A DNA stretch of 64,000 nt from Rhodanobacter soli (GCF_040548735.1 NZ_JBEPSD010000001.1:620001-684000), one strand, 5' to 3'; positions 44,918 through 53,499 are shown, counted from the first letter of the stretch. Numbers and translations are program-made. Notes: a model not told the origin generated them from the sequence alone.

Positions 44918-44952
44918 AAGGGGTGGAGACGGTCATGCCGTCTCCACCCCTT
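44918..44952 (-). terminator. 15-bp hairpin with T-tract between DUF1345 gene and MXKDX gene
   Basis: AAGGGGTGGAGACGG/CCGTCTCCACCCCTT with a five-base loop is followed on the minus strand by TTTTCTT. It ends only 18 bases before the MXKDX start codon, so it either ends the DUF1345 transcript or acts as an attenuator in the leader of the MXKDX-DoxX transcript. Confidence 0.85.
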
Positions 44953-45011
44953 CATTCGCCGCACGCCGGCCGGGAGTTACATCGGCGGCAACCCGGGCCG
45001 AGGCGACGGCG

Positions 45012-45704
45012 CTAGCCGCCCTGCCCGGCCACGATGTTCACCGTGATCGCGATGATGAACACGTTGAAGAAGAACGCGATCACGCTGTGCAGCAGCACCA
45101 CGCGGCGTAGGTACTTGCTGGTGATCTGCACGTCCGAGACCTGGAAGGTCATGCCGACCACGATCGAGAAATAGGCGAAATCCCAGTAGTCCGGCTCGGG
45201 CGTGTCGGGAAATTCCAGGCCGGCGTGCTTCTTGCCGAAATCGCCGTAGTAGCCGTGGGCGTAGTGGACCGCGAACATCACGTTGAGGAACAGCCAGCTC
45301 AGCACCACACTGAGCACGCCGAGCGCAAGTTCCAGCAAGCCGCCACCCCTGGCCGCATGCAGTTCGTTGCCCAATGCCGCCAGTACCACCGCCGACAGCA
45401 ACACCCCGCCCCACAGCACGCCCCAGCGTCCGGTATCCAGCGCCCGCGCCTGGCTGCGCATGTGGCTCGGCGAAGCCCGGTTGAACAGGTGCGCGAAGAT
45501 GCCCAGGAACACCAGCGCCGCCAGATCGAAACCCAGCAGTACCGCACTGGCCGGGCGCAGTCCTGCATGCAGCAGCACCGCCATGGTCACGAGGAAGATG
45601 AGCAGCGACAAGACCGTCCACCGGCGACCCTTCACGAAACGCCATGGCCGCCAGCCGCGCCGCCGCGATGCGCGTTCACCCGCCTGGTCCGATGGTTCGT
45701 CCAT
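45012..45704 (-). CDS. DUF1345 membrane protein
   Basis: A 230-residue inner membrane protein with about five to six helices. NVMFAVHYAHGYYGDFGKK, PDYWDFAYFSIVVGMTFQVSD and the end LRRVVLLHSVIAFFFNVFII are the DUF1345 signatures. The N-terminal 28 residues are basic and cytosolic. Function of the family is unknown. GGAGG precedes the ATG. A terminator hairpin follows 60 bp after the stop. Confidence 0.9.
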   Translation of the reverse strand: MDEPSDQAGERASRRRGWRPWRFVKGRRWTVLSLLIFLVTMAVLLHAGLRPASAVLLGFDLAALVFLGIFAHLFNRASPSHMRSQARALDTGRWGVLWGGVLLSAVVLAALGNELHAARGGGLLELALGVLSVVLSWLFLNVMFAVHYAHGYYGDFGKKHAGLEFPDTPEPDYWDFAYFSIVVGMTFQVSDVQITSKYLRRVVLLHSVIAFFFNVFIIAITVNIVAGQGG

Positions 45705-45725
45705 GCATGCCTCCGTGTCGGTGTT

Positions 45726-46001
45726 TCAGCCGAGCAGGTCGTGGTATTCCGGATGCCGCTGCATCCACGCGGCAGCATACGAGCAGGCCGGCACCACCTT
45801 CCAGCCTTCGGCACGCGCCGTGATCATCGCCTCCTGCATCAGGGCGGCAGCGATGCCGCGCCCACCGACCGCGGCCGGCACTTCGGTGTGGGTGATCGTC
45901 ATCACGCCGGCGGCCAGGGTGTAGTCGAGCAGGCACGGCATGTCTTCCACGCGGGTTTCGAAGCGACGGGCGACGCGGTCGTGCTGGATGGCGAGCGGCA
46001 T
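45726..46001 (-). CDS. Small GNAT-like acetyltransferase (YjdJ/GCN5-related type)
   Basis: A 91-residue minimal acetyltransferase-fold protein. FETRVEDMPCLLDYTLAAGV, ITHTEVPAAVGGRGIAAALM and WKVVPACSYAAAWMQRHPEY match the short YjdJ-like family in which only the central acetyl-CoA-binding part of the GNAT fold is kept. The start MPLAIQHDRVAR fits; longer readings are not supported. It is divergent from the osmC-like gene, with 148 bp for both promoters. Confidence 0.87.
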   Translation of the reverse strand: MPLAIQHDRVARRFETRVEDMPCLLDYTLAAGVMTITHTEVPAAVGGRGIAAALMQEAMITARAEGWKVVPACSYAAAWMQRHPEYHDLLG

Positions 46002-46149
46002 GCAAACTCCCGATCGGAAGACGATCGACAAGCATACGACGTGCACGGGGCAACCGGGCGTGAAGTCGGGATGCCGGTTCGTTCGCGCCGGCTGCATGCG
46101 CTGTCGGGCACGGTGGGTCCTTGTCCGCATCACCCCACAGGAGAACCCC

Positions 46150-46575
46150 ATGAAACGATCCGCATCCGCACACTGGTCCGGCGGCATCAAGGACGGCCAG
46201 GGCACGATCACGACCGAAACGGGCGTGCTGAGCGAAGCCACCTACGGTTTCAAGTCGCGCTTCGAGGACGGCCCCGGCACCAACCCGGAGGAACTCATCG
46301 CGGCGGCGCATGCCGGCTGCTACTCGATGGCGCTTTCGCTGGGACTGGGCAATGCCGGCTTCACCGCCGACAGCATCGACACCAAGGCGGCGGTGACCCT
46401 GGCCAAGGACGGCGACGGCTTCACCATCACCACGGTGGATCTCAGTTGCCGCGCCAAGGTACCGGGCATCGACGCGGCCACCTTCGACAGCATCGCGCAG
46501 GCGACCAAACTGGCCTGCCCGGTGTCCAAGGTGCTGAAGGCCGAGATCACGCTGGACGCCCGGCTGGAAGGCTGA
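46150..46575 (+). CDS. osmC: OsmC-family organic hydroperoxide reductase
   Basis: A 141-residue thiol peroxidase that reduces organic hydroperoxides. The two catalytic cysteines are C57 (AHAGCYSMAL) and C123 (KLACPVSKVL), and the N-terminal half has the swapped-dimer pattern AHWSGGIKDGQGTITTETG of OsmC rather than Ohr. GGAG seven bases before the ATG sets the start. It ends 11 bp from the convergent DAHP synthase gene. Confidence 0.93.
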   Translation: MKRSASAHWSGGIKDGQGTITTETGVLSEATYGFKSRFEDGPGTNPEELIAAAHAGCYSMALSLGLGNAGFTADSIDTKAAVTLAKDGDGFTITTVDLSCRAKVPGIDAATFDSIAQATKLACPVSKVLKAEITLDARLEG

Positions 46576-46586
46576 CTGTCTTCGGC

Positions 46587-47681
46587 TCAGGCGGCGATCT
46601 CCGCCGCGGAAGGCAGGACCGCGCCGGCTTCGACCCGCCGGCGCTGGCGCACCGCCTGCGCCAGCCGCTGCAGCACTTGCACGGAACTGTCCCAGTCGAT
46701 GCAGCCGTCGGTGATGCTCTGGCCGTAACGCAGCGGCTGGCCGGGTTGCAGTTCCTGGCGGCCGCCGAGCAGGTGGCTTTCCACCATTACGCCGAGGATG
46801 CGCCGCTCGCCGGCGGCGATCCGCGCGGCGATGTCCTCGGCCACCAGTGGCTGGTTCTCCGGCTTCTTGCCGCTGTTGGCATGGCTGACGTCGATCATCA
46901 CCCGCCCGGCCAGGCCGGCCTTGTCGATCGCCGCACACGCGGCGCCGACGCTGGCCGCGTCGTAGTTCGGCACCTTGCCGCCGCGCAGGATCACATGGCA
47001 GTCGCCATTGCCGCTGGTGGTGGCGACGGCGGCCTGGCCGTCCTTGGTCACCGCCATGAAATGATGCGGCTGCGACGCGGCGTGCACCGCATCCACCGCG
47101 ATCTTCACGTTGCCGTCGGTGCCGTTCTTGAAACCGACCGGGCAGGACAGCCCCGAGGCCAGCTCGCGATGCACCTGGCTTTCGGTGGTGCGCGCGCCGA
47201 TCGCGCCCCACGCCACCAGGTCGGCGATGTATTGCGGCGTGATCATGTCGAGGAACTCGCAACCGGCCGGCACGCCCAGCGCGTTGATGTCGCGCAGCAG
47301 GCTGCGGGCGATGCGCAATCCCTTGTCGATCTGGAAGCTGCCGTCGAGGTCGGGGTCGTTGATCAGCCCCTTCCAGCCGACCGTGGTGCGCGGCTTCTCG
47401 AAGTACACCCGCATCACGATCTCCAGCGCATCGCCGAGCTCGCGGCGCAGCGGCGCCAGCCGGCCGGCGTACTCCAGCGCGGCGCGGGTGTCGTGGATCG
47501 AGCACGGACCGATCACCACCGCGAGACGGTCGTCGCTGCCGGCGAGAATGCCGTGCAGCGCCTGTCGCGAGGCATCAACGGTGGCCATTGCCGCGTCGGT
47601 GACGGCGCAGTCGCGCATCACCTCGGCCGGTGTGCTGAGGCGGGTGATGGCGCGGATGCGCAGGTCGTCGGTGGTGTGCAT
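46587..47681 (-). CDS. aroG: 3-deoxy-7-phosphoheptulonate (DAHP) synthase, AroG/F/H type
   Basis: The first enzyme of the shikimate pathway condenses PEP and erythrose-4-phosphate. The 364-residue class Ia enzyme has VVIGPCSIHD (metal-binding Cys), RVYFEKPRTTVGWKGLINDP, VGFKNGTDG, MIDVSHANSGK and VMVESHLLGGRQ intact. Whether Phe, Tyr or Trp is the feedback inhibitor cannot be read. SD GGAG lies before the ATG. Upstream is a complete attenuator with a Phe/Tyr/Trp-codon leader peptide, so expression should follow charging of aromatic tRNAs. Confidence 0.95.
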   Translation of the reverse strand: MHTTDDLRIRAITRLSTPAEVMRDCAVTDAAMATVDASRQALHGILAGSDDRLAVVIGPCSIHDTRAALEYAGRLAPLRRELGDALEIVMRVYFEKPRTTVGWKGLINDPDLDGSFQIDKGLRIARSLLRDINALGVPAGCEFLDMITPQYIADLVAWGAIGARTTESQVHRELASGLSCPVGFKNGTDGNVKIAVDAVHAASQPHHFMAVTKDGQAAVATTSGNGDCHVILRGGKVPNYDAASVGAACAAIDKAGLAGRVMIDVSHANSGKKPENQPLVAEDIAARIAAGERRILGVMVESHLLGGRQELQPGQPLRYGQSITDGCIDWDSSVQVLQRLAQAVRQRRRVEAGAVLPSAAEIAA

Positions 47682-47717
47682 GGCGGCTCTCCTGGAGGAT
47701 TTTCAGGCGGCGGCCAT

Positions 47718-47743
47718 AAAAAAACCGCCCTGTGGTGGCGGTT
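47718..47743 (-). terminator. Attenuator terminator of the DAHP synthase gene
   Basis: On the minus strand AACCGCC (47737-47743) pairs with GGCGGTT (47723-47729), followed by seven T (47718-47724). It lies between the leader peptide and the DAHP synthase gene, 36 bp before the start codon. The 5' arm can instead pair with GGCGG units at 47778-47793 within the leader-peptide region. Confidence 0.88.
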
Positions 47744-47765
47744 CGGTGTGGTTGTGTCGATCAGT

Positions 47766-47849
47766 TCAAAACGATCGCGCCCGCGCCGCCGCCGTTGGCT
47801 TCGGATAGCCGTAAAACCAGAAATACAGGCGGGCGGTGGCGGAATGCAT
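47766..47849 (-). CDS. Aromatic leader peptide (27 residues) controlling the DAHP synthase gene
   Basis: A short frame begins ATG-CAT (MHSATARL) and continues with YFWFYGY (codons at 47805-47825), then PKPTAAARARSF and TGA. Six of seven successive codons are Tyr, Phe or Trp, which by chance is very unlikely and is the hallmark of attenuation leader peptides. CCGCC-rich sequence before the control codons (47828-47842) and GGCGG-rich sequence after them (47778-47793) form the mutually exclusive 1:2 and 2:3 pairings, with the terminator as 3:4. No good ribosome site precedes the ATG, and the candidate promoter suggests a near-leaderless transcript. Confidence 0.85.
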   Translation of the reverse strand: MHSATARLYFWFYGYPKPTAAARARSF

Positions 47850-47856
47850 GGCGACA

Positions 47857-47884
47857 TAGATAACACAATGGACGTCCAAATCAA
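47857..47884 (-). promoter_or_regulatory. aroG: Candidate promoter of the aromatic leader and DAHP synthase gene
   Basis: TTGATT (47879-47884) and TATCTA (47857-47862) on the minus strand have a 16-bp spacer. Transcription would begin at about 47850, almost on the leader-peptide ATG at 47849. Confidence 0.55.
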
Positions 47885-47916
47885 ACTCCCGGCCGTCGGG
47901 AGGCTAGACTGGCGGC

Positions 47917-48840
47917 ATGCCTTCGCCCCTCGACCTGCTGACCCGTCCCGCCCGCGAACCGATCCGCCGCTGGGTCCTCAAGGCCTTTCCGCGCGCCGAT
48001 ACCGGCAGCGTCGACTACGACCATCCGCACGGCGATCCCGGCCTGTTCGGACCGCACAGCGCGACCTGGCGCGTGCACTCGGACTTCCCCGGCATGCTGG
48101 CCGGCGGCCTCGCCGCGCTGACCCTGCAGACGCTGCACCCGCTGGCGCTGGCCGGGGTGTGGGACCACTCCAACTTCCGCGGCGACCTGCTCGGCCGGCT
48201 GCGCCGCACCACCGCCTTCGTGAGCGGCACCACCTACGCGCCGCGCGCACAGGCCGAGGCGCTGATCGAACACGTGCGGCAGATCCACGCGCACATCACC
48301 GGCCATGGGGAAGATGGCCGTCCGTACTCGGCGGACGATCCCGACCTGCTCACCTGGGTCCACGTCAGCGAGGCCTGCTGCTTCCTGCAAGGCTACCGCC
48401 GCTACAGCCACATCGCGATGCCGGCCGGCGCGGCCGACCGCTATTACGACGAGGTGCGGCGGATCGCCGAGACGCTCGGCGCGCGCGATGTGCCCGCGTC
48501 CGAACGCGAGGTGACCGAATACTTCCGGCGCATCCAGCCCGAGCTGGCTTTCACCGAACGCTCGCGCGTCGTGCTCGGGCTGCTGGGACAGGTGCGCCTG
48601 CCGGTGCCGGCGGCCAGCCTCTCGCGCGACCTGTTTCTGCTCGCCGGCCACGCCCTGCTGCCGGACTGGGCGGTCCGGATGCTGGGCCACACATCGCGCC
48701 AGCAGCGCCAGGCGCGGCTGGCGGCGCACGCGTTGTGGTCGATCGCGCCGGTATTTCGCGCGGCGCTGAAGGACGGCATCGCCAGCCGCGCCTGTCGGCG
48801 CGTGGACATGCCGTCGGAGCAATTGCAGCGCTGGGCGTAG
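47917..48840 (+). CDS. DUF2236 / MpaB-latex clearing type oxygenase-like protein
   Basis: A 307-residue helical protein of the family that includes MpaB-like and rubber-oxygenase (Lcp) type b-heme proteins. WRVHSDFPGMLAGGLAALTLQ, LQTLHPLALAGVWDHSNF and RGDLLGRLRRTTAFVSGTTY, with the later WVHVSEACCFLQGY, are typical. A conserved His and Arg in these segments would bind heme. Substrate unknown. It is divergent from the DAHP synthase leader region, sharing the short intergenic space. Confidence 0.87.
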   Translation: MPSPLDLLTRPAREPIRRWVLKAFPRADTGSVDYDHPHGDPGLFGPHSATWRVHSDFPGMLAGGLAALTLQTLHPLALAGVWDHSNFRGDLLGRLRRTTAFVSGTTYAPRAQAEALIEHVRQIHAHITGHGEDGRPYSADDPDLLTWVHVSEACCFLQGYRRYSHIAMPAGAADRYYDEVRRIAETLGARDVPASEREVTEYFRRIQPELAFTERSRVVLGLLGQVRLPVPAASLSRDLFLLAGHALLPDWAVRMLGHTSRQQRQARLAAHALWSIAPVFRAALKDGIASRACRRVDMPSEQLQRWA

Positions 48841-48916
48841 CTCCGCGCCGTCCATCGGCATTGACAGCGTCACCCTATCGGCTAACGTCGACTGCTAACG
48901 TCAGTCAGGGACTCCC

Positions 48917-50791
48917 GTGGCAACCCTCATTCCGACTCGCAATGGCTGCCTGCCGCGGATGACCGGCGGCGAAAAGCGCTTCTCCGAACGACTGGAACAG
49001 AAGCTCGAGGACGACTACCTGCTGTGGTACGACGTGCCGGTCGGACTGAAGCAGCGACGCCCGGATTTCGTGGTGTTCCACCCGCGCCGCGGCATGCTGG
49101 TGCTGGAGGTGAAGGACTGGAAGCCGGACACCATCCGCCACGCCGACAGCACCCAGTTCACTTTGGTCACCGAGCGCGGCCTGGTCAAGGAGAACAACCC
49201 CCTGCTGCAGGCACGCGCGTACGCGCTGGAGATCGGCGTGGTGCTGGAGCGCGACCCCGCGCTGCGCCATCCGCCTTCCAGCCGCCATGCCGGCAAGCTG
49301 CTGATGCCGTGGGCGTACGGCGTGGTGCTGGCCAACATCAGCCGCAAGCAGTTCGTCGACGGTGCGCTCGATGCGGTGATCCCGGAACACCTGGCCATCT
49401 GCCGCGACGAGATCTACGACACGGTCGAAGCGGAGGCCTTCCAGGAACGGCTGTGGGCGATGTTCCCGCAGGTGTTTCCGGTGGCGCTGACCCTGCCGCA
49501 GATCGACCGCGTGCGCTGGCACCTGTTCCCGGAGATCCGGGTGGCGCCGGGCGAAGGCCAGTTCGGTTTGTTCGACCAGCCGGCCGATGCCGCCGCGCGG
49601 CCGCTGCAGATCCCCGACCTGGTCAAGGTGATGGACGCGCAGCAGGAGCAGCTCGCCCGTTCGCTCGGCGACGAGCACCGGATCATCCACGGCGTCGCCG
49701 GTTCCGGAAAAACCATGATCCTCGGCTTCCGCGCGATGCAGCTGGCGCGCGAGCTGTCCAAGCCGATCCTGGTGCTCTGCTACAACAAGACGCTGGCGGC
49801 GCGCCTCGACCAGCTGCTCGGCGAGCGCGGCCTCAGCGAGAAGGTGCAGGTCTACAACTTCCACAAGTGGTGCCGCAAGATGCTCACCGCCTACCACGTG
49901 GACCTGCCCGCGCAGGGCAGCGCGGACTTTTTCGAACAGATGGTGCAGCGGGTGATCGACGGCGTCGAACGCGGCCAGATCCCGCGCTTCCAGTACGGCG
50001 CGGTGCTGGTCGACGAAGGCCACGACTTCGAGCCGGACTGGTACAAGCTGATCGTGCAGATGATCGACCCGAACACCAACTCGCTGCTGGTGCTGTACGA
50101 CGACGCGCAGAACATCAACGGCAGCGCCAGCCGGCGCAAGTTCACCTGGAAAAGTCTCGGCGTGCAGGCGCAGGGCCGCACCACCATCCTCAAGCTCAAC
50201 TACCGCAACACGCTGGAAATCCTTTCCGTCGCGCGCAGCTTCGCCAACGAACTGCTGCACGCGGATGCAGGCGAGGACGACGGCGTGCCGCTGATCGCGC
50301 CGGAAAGCGCCGGCCGCCGCGGCGCGGTGCCGGAGCTGATCCGTGTCGATAGCGCCGGTGCCGAGCTGACGGTATTGGTCGGCCAGATTCGCGACGAACT
50401 GGCGCATGGCCGCCCGCTCGACGACATCGCGGTGATCTACCGCTTCAACTGGCAGGGCGACAAGCTGCGCACCGCGCTGGAACAGGCCGGCCTCGCCTGC
50501 CGGCTGGCCGACGACAAGGGCGGCAAGGGCGCGCTGTTCGTGGTCAGGGACTGCATCAAGCTGGTCAGCATGCATTCCAGCAAGGGCCTGGAATTTCCGC
50601 TGGTGATCATTCCCCACCTGGGCATGATGCCGAAGCCTGGCGAAGACGAGGCGCACGAGGCCCGCCTGCTCTACGTCGCGATGACCCGCGCCACCGAACG
50701 GCTGCTGCTGATCCATCACGAAGACTCGGTGTTCAGCGCCCGCATCCGCGCCTCGATCAACGACGTGACGGCACAGCTGGCCGGCGCCTGA
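48917..50791 (+). CDS. NERD-domain UvrD/Rep-like helicase-nuclease
   Basis: A 624-residue fusion of an N-terminal NERD nuclease-like domain (about 15-130: RRPDFVVFHPRRGMLVLEVK with D50, E64 and K66) and a superfamily 1 helicase. Walker A is GVAGSGKT (259-266), Walker B is VDEGHDF (366-369, DEGH in place of the usual DExQ), motif V-like region MHSSKGLEFPLVII and motif VI RLLYVAMTRATERL. Between them the helicase lacks large 1B/2B inserts, hence the compact size. GTG is the likely start (AGGGA upstream). It is an orphan gene; DNA repair or anti-phage roles are both possible. Confidence 0.88.
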   Translation: MATLIPTRNGCLPRMTGGEKRFSERLEQKLEDDYLLWYDVPVGLKQRRPDFVVFHPRRGMLVLEVKDWKPDTIRHADSTQFTLVTERGLVKENNPLLQARAYALEIGVVLERDPALRHPPSSRHAGKLLMPWAYGVVLANISRKQFVDGALDAVIPEHLAICRDEIYDTVEAEAFQERLWAMFPQVFPVALTLPQIDRVRWHLFPEIRVAPGEGQFGLFDQPADAAARPLQIPDLVKVMDAQQEQLARSLGDEHRIIHGVAGSGKTMILGFRAMQLARELSKPILVLCYNKTLAARLDQLLGERGLSEKVQVYNFHKWCRKMLTAYHVDLPAQGSADFFEQMVQRVIDGVERGQIPRFQYGAVLVDEGHDFEPDWYKLIVQMIDPNTNSLLVLYDDAQNINGSASRRKFTWKSLGVQAQGRTTILKLNYRNTLEILSVARSFANELLHADAGEDDGVPLIAPESAGRRGAVPELIRVDSAGAELTVLVGQIRDELAHGRPLDDIAVIYRFNWQGDKLRTALEQAGLACRLADDKGGKGALFVVRDCIKLVSMHSSKGLEFPLVIIPHLGMMPKPGEDEAHEARLLYVAMTRATERLLLIHHEDSVFSARIRASINDVTAQLAGA

Positions 50792-50861
50792 GCCGGCTTC
50801 CCGCGACACTCCGCCACGGAGCATGCCCACAACCGTGATTGCTGAACGGCGCGGCCCTCTC

Positions 50862-50883
50862 TACAATAAGAATCATTCTCACT
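50862..50883 (+). promoter_or_regulatory. Fur box overlapping a promoter of the siderophore receptor operon
   Basis: The 19-mer from 50865 to 50883 (AATAAGAAT-C-ATTCTCACT) has dyad symmetry at seven of nine pairs and resembles the GATAATGATAATCATTATC Fur consensus. TACAAT at 50862-50867 is a -10 candidate that the box overlaps. The TonB receptor start is 145 bp further on. Confidence 0.75.
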
Positions 50884-51027
50884 TGATGCCGCCTCGTGCC
50901 CACGAGCTGCGCCAGCTCGTGCAGAAAGACAGCCATCGCGCGGTGGTGGCCTGGTCGATCTCGACCGTGACCCGCACCGACGCGAGCAGCCAGCCCGATC
51001 CACGCAAGCCTGTCCACAAGGTTCCCG

Positions 51028-53202
51028 ATGTCACCGCTTCCCGTTCTGCCCGTTTCGAGCGCCGCCGCCACGCGCCACCCTTCCGCACTGCCGCGCGCGA
51101 TCCGCACGGCCCTGTTCGGCTTGCCCTTGATGGCGGCACTGGCGCTGCCCGCGCACGCCGCCGACACCACGACCGACACGCAGCAGAAAACCGCGAAAAC
51201 GCTCGAAGGGGTACAGGTCACCGCACCGATCGCCAAGGACAGCGACTCGGTGACCAAGACCGATACGCCGATCATCGAGATCCCGCAGTCGGTCTCGGTG
51301 ATCACCGACGAGCAGATGAGCCTGCGCGGGATCCAGGGCATCGAGGAAGCGGTGTGGTACACCGCTGGTGCGCAGGGTGGCGGCTACGGCCCCGACTCGC
51401 GCAGCGACTGGCTGCTGGTGCGCGGCTTCACCCCCGCGCGCTACATGGACGGCCTGGCGCTGGCCGACGGTTCGGGCACCGGCATCACCCGTATCGAGCC
51501 GTACGGACTGGAGCGGCTGGAAGTGCTGAAGGGGCCGTCCTCGGTGGTCTACGGCGCGATGCCGCCGGGCGGCATGGTCAACATGGTCAGCAAGCGTCCC
51601 ACGGAGCAACCGCTGCATGAGGTGGGCGTCGAGGTCGGCAGTTTCGACCTGCGCCAGGGCACGTTCGATTTCGGCGGCCCGCTGACCGATTCGGGCACCC
51701 TGCTGTACCGGCTCACCGGCCTGGCGCGCAACAGCGACACCATGGTCGACCACATCAAGGACGACCGCTATTACCTCGCCCCGGCGCTGACCTGGAAGCC
51801 CAGCAACAGCACCTCGTTGACCGTGCTGTCGCACTTCCAGAAAGCCAACACCGCCTCCGGTGGCGGTTTCCTGCCGGCCTCGGGCACCTTGCTGCCGAAC
51901 CCCAACGGCAAGATCCCGCGCGACCGCTTCACCGGCGAGCCGGGCCAGAACGACTACGACAAGACCATCGCCTCGATCGGCTACGAGTTCCACCACGACT
52001 TCGCCAGCGGCCTGGCGTTCAACCAGAACCTGCGCTACGGCAAGGCCGACGTCGACAACAACGGCGGCAACGTGGGCGCGTTCGGCCTGCTCGGCGACGG
52101 CCGCACCCTGCTGCGTTACCTGTTCCCGAACGAGAACCACACCAAGACCTTCGGCGTCGACAACAACCTGCAATACACCTTCGACAGCGGCAGCGTGCAG
52201 CACATCGTGCTGGCCGGCGTGGACTACCGCCGCGCGAACGACGACTACGCCTCCGCATTCGACTTCAACGTCGCCGGGCTGGACGTGTTCGATCCGGTCT
52301 ACGGCAGCCCGGTGACCGTTCCGGCCTACACCAGCCACACCGTGCAGACGCAGTCGCAGCTGGGCGTGTACCTGCAGGATCAGATCAAGCTGGGCCGTTG
52401 GGGCATCACCCTCGGCGGCCGCCAGGATCACGTGAAGACCGACACCGACAACCTGCTCGGCGGCAGCACCGCACAGCAGACCGACGACGCGTTCTCCGGC
52501 CGTGTCGGCGTCAATTACCTGTTCGACAATGGGTTGGCGCCGTACGTATCGTGGTCGCATTCGTTCCAGCCCACCGTGGGCACCGACTTCGCCGGCAAGG
52601 CCTTCGAGCCCACCACCGGCGACCAGTACGAAGCCGGCCTGAAGTTCCAGCCGGCCAGCGGCAACGGCCTGCTCACCGCGTCGGTCTACCAGATCACCCA
52701 GCAGAACTCGCTGACGATCGACCCCAATCACACGCTGTACCAGGTGCAGCAGGGCGAGACCCGCCTGCGCGGCCTCGAACTGGAAGGGCGCTGGAACATC
52801 GGCACCAACCTCAGCGTGTACGGCGACTACACGTACAGCGATTCGAAAGTCACCCGCACCAACGACCTGCCCTCGCTGGGCAAGCAGATCGCCCTGCTGC
52901 CGAAGCAACAGGCCTCGCTGGGCGCCGACTACACCATCGTCGGCGGAACATTGGCCGGGCTCGGCTTCGGCGGTGGCGTGCGCTACGTCGGCGACCACTA
53001 CGGCGACATCTACAACGACTGGAAGACGCCGGCATACACCCTGTTCGACGCCGCCGTGCACTACGACGTGGGCGGCTGGCGGCTGCAGTTGAACGCCAGC
53101 AACCTGTTCGACAAGGAGTACGTTTCGGCCTGCAACAGCGCCGTCTGGTGCTACTACGGCTACGCGCGCACGGTCACCGCCAGCGCGCGTTACCGCTGGT
53201 AA
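51028..53202 (+). CDS. TonB-dependent ferric-siderophore receptor (FhuA/FoxA-like)
   Basis: A 724-residue outer membrane receptor. A long signal peptide ends at AHA; the plug (about 60-200) contains PQSVSVITDEQM, LVRGFTP, GLERLEVLKGPSSVVYG and GGMVNMVSKRP; the 22-strand barrel ends with ASARYRW, whose terminal aromatic is typical. The late cysteines in YVSACNSAVWCYYG recall hydroxamate receptors such as FhuA and FoxA. A TonB-box-like segment (LEGVQVTAP) follows the signal peptide. A Fur box precedes it and DUF3325, DUF3649-like and PepSY genes follow. Confidence 0.93.
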   Translation: MSPLPVLPVSSAAATRHPSALPRAIRTALFGLPLMAALALPAHAADTTTDTQQKTAKTLEGVQVTAPIAKDSDSVTKTDTPIIEIPQSVSVITDEQMSLRGIQGIEEAVWYTAGAQGGGYGPDSRSDWLLVRGFTPARYMDGLALADGSGTGITRIEPYGLERLEVLKGPSSVVYGAMPPGGMVNMVSKRPTEQPLHEVGVEVGSFDLRQGTFDFGGPLTDSGTLLYRLTGLARNSDTMVDHIKDDRYYLAPALTWKPSNSTSLTVLSHFQKANTASGGGFLPASGTLLPNPNGKIPRDRFTGEPGQNDYDKTIASIGYEFHHDFASGLAFNQNLRYGKADVDNNGGNVGAFGLLGDGRTLLRYLFPNENHTKTFGVDNNLQYTFDSGSVQHIVLAGVDYRRANDDYASAFDFNVAGLDVFDPVYGSPVTVPAYTSHTVQTQSQLGVYLQDQIKLGRWGITLGGRQDHVKTDTDNLLGGSTAQQTDDAFSGRVGVNYLFDNGLAPYVSWSHSFQPTVGTDFAGKAFEPTTGDQYEAGLKFQPASGNGLLTASVYQITQQNSLTIDPNHTLYQVQQGETRLRGLELEGRWNIGTNLSVYGDYTYSDSKVTRTNDLPSLGKQIALLPKQQASLGADYTIVGGTLAGLGFGGGVRYVGDHYGDIYNDWKTPAYTLFDAAVHYDVGGWRLQLNASNLFDKEYVSACNSAVWCYYGYARTVTASARYRW

Positions 53203-53211
53203 GGCACCGGC

Positions 53212-53499
53212 ATGATCAGCCTGCTGGCCTTCGTGTTCGCGGCGTGCTCCGCCATCGCGTGGTACGCCGCCTCGCCGCATTGCCTGTGGCCCGCGCTGCG
53301 CGGCCACCCGCGTGCGGCGCGCGTCGCCGGCAGCGTGCTGGCGCTGCTGTCGCTGGTGAGCTGGATCGACGTGCTTGGCGGCGCCGCCGGACTGTGCGCG
53401 ATGCTGGCCAGCTGGATGCTGGCGCTGGCGGTGCAACCCTACCTGGCATGGTTCATCGGCACGCCGGACGCGGACGTCACCGTGGTGGAGAAGGACTGA
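53212..53499 (+). CDS. DUF3325-like small membrane protein of the iron uptake operon
   Basis: A 95-residue inner membrane protein with three hydrophobic helices (start, about 40-55, about 58-83). Its helical pattern and neighbours fit the DUF3325 group that accompanies siderophore receptors and PepSY reductases; the sequence evidence alone is weak. It starts ten bases after the receptor stop and its stop overlaps the next ATG by one base (TGATG). Confidence 0.7.
   Translation: MISLLAFVFAACSAIAWYAASPHCLWPALRGHPRAARVAGSVLALLSLVSWIDVLGGAAGLCAMLASWMLALAVQPYLAWFIGTPDADVTVVEKD

Noticed and set aside
45225..48962. A 1245-codon open frame on the plus strand running across several genes
   Set aside because: It is antisense to DUF1345, GNAT and DAHP synthase genes and out of frame with the others, with Arg/His/Gln-rich composition typical of GC-rich shadow frames. 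The real genes have clear family motifs.
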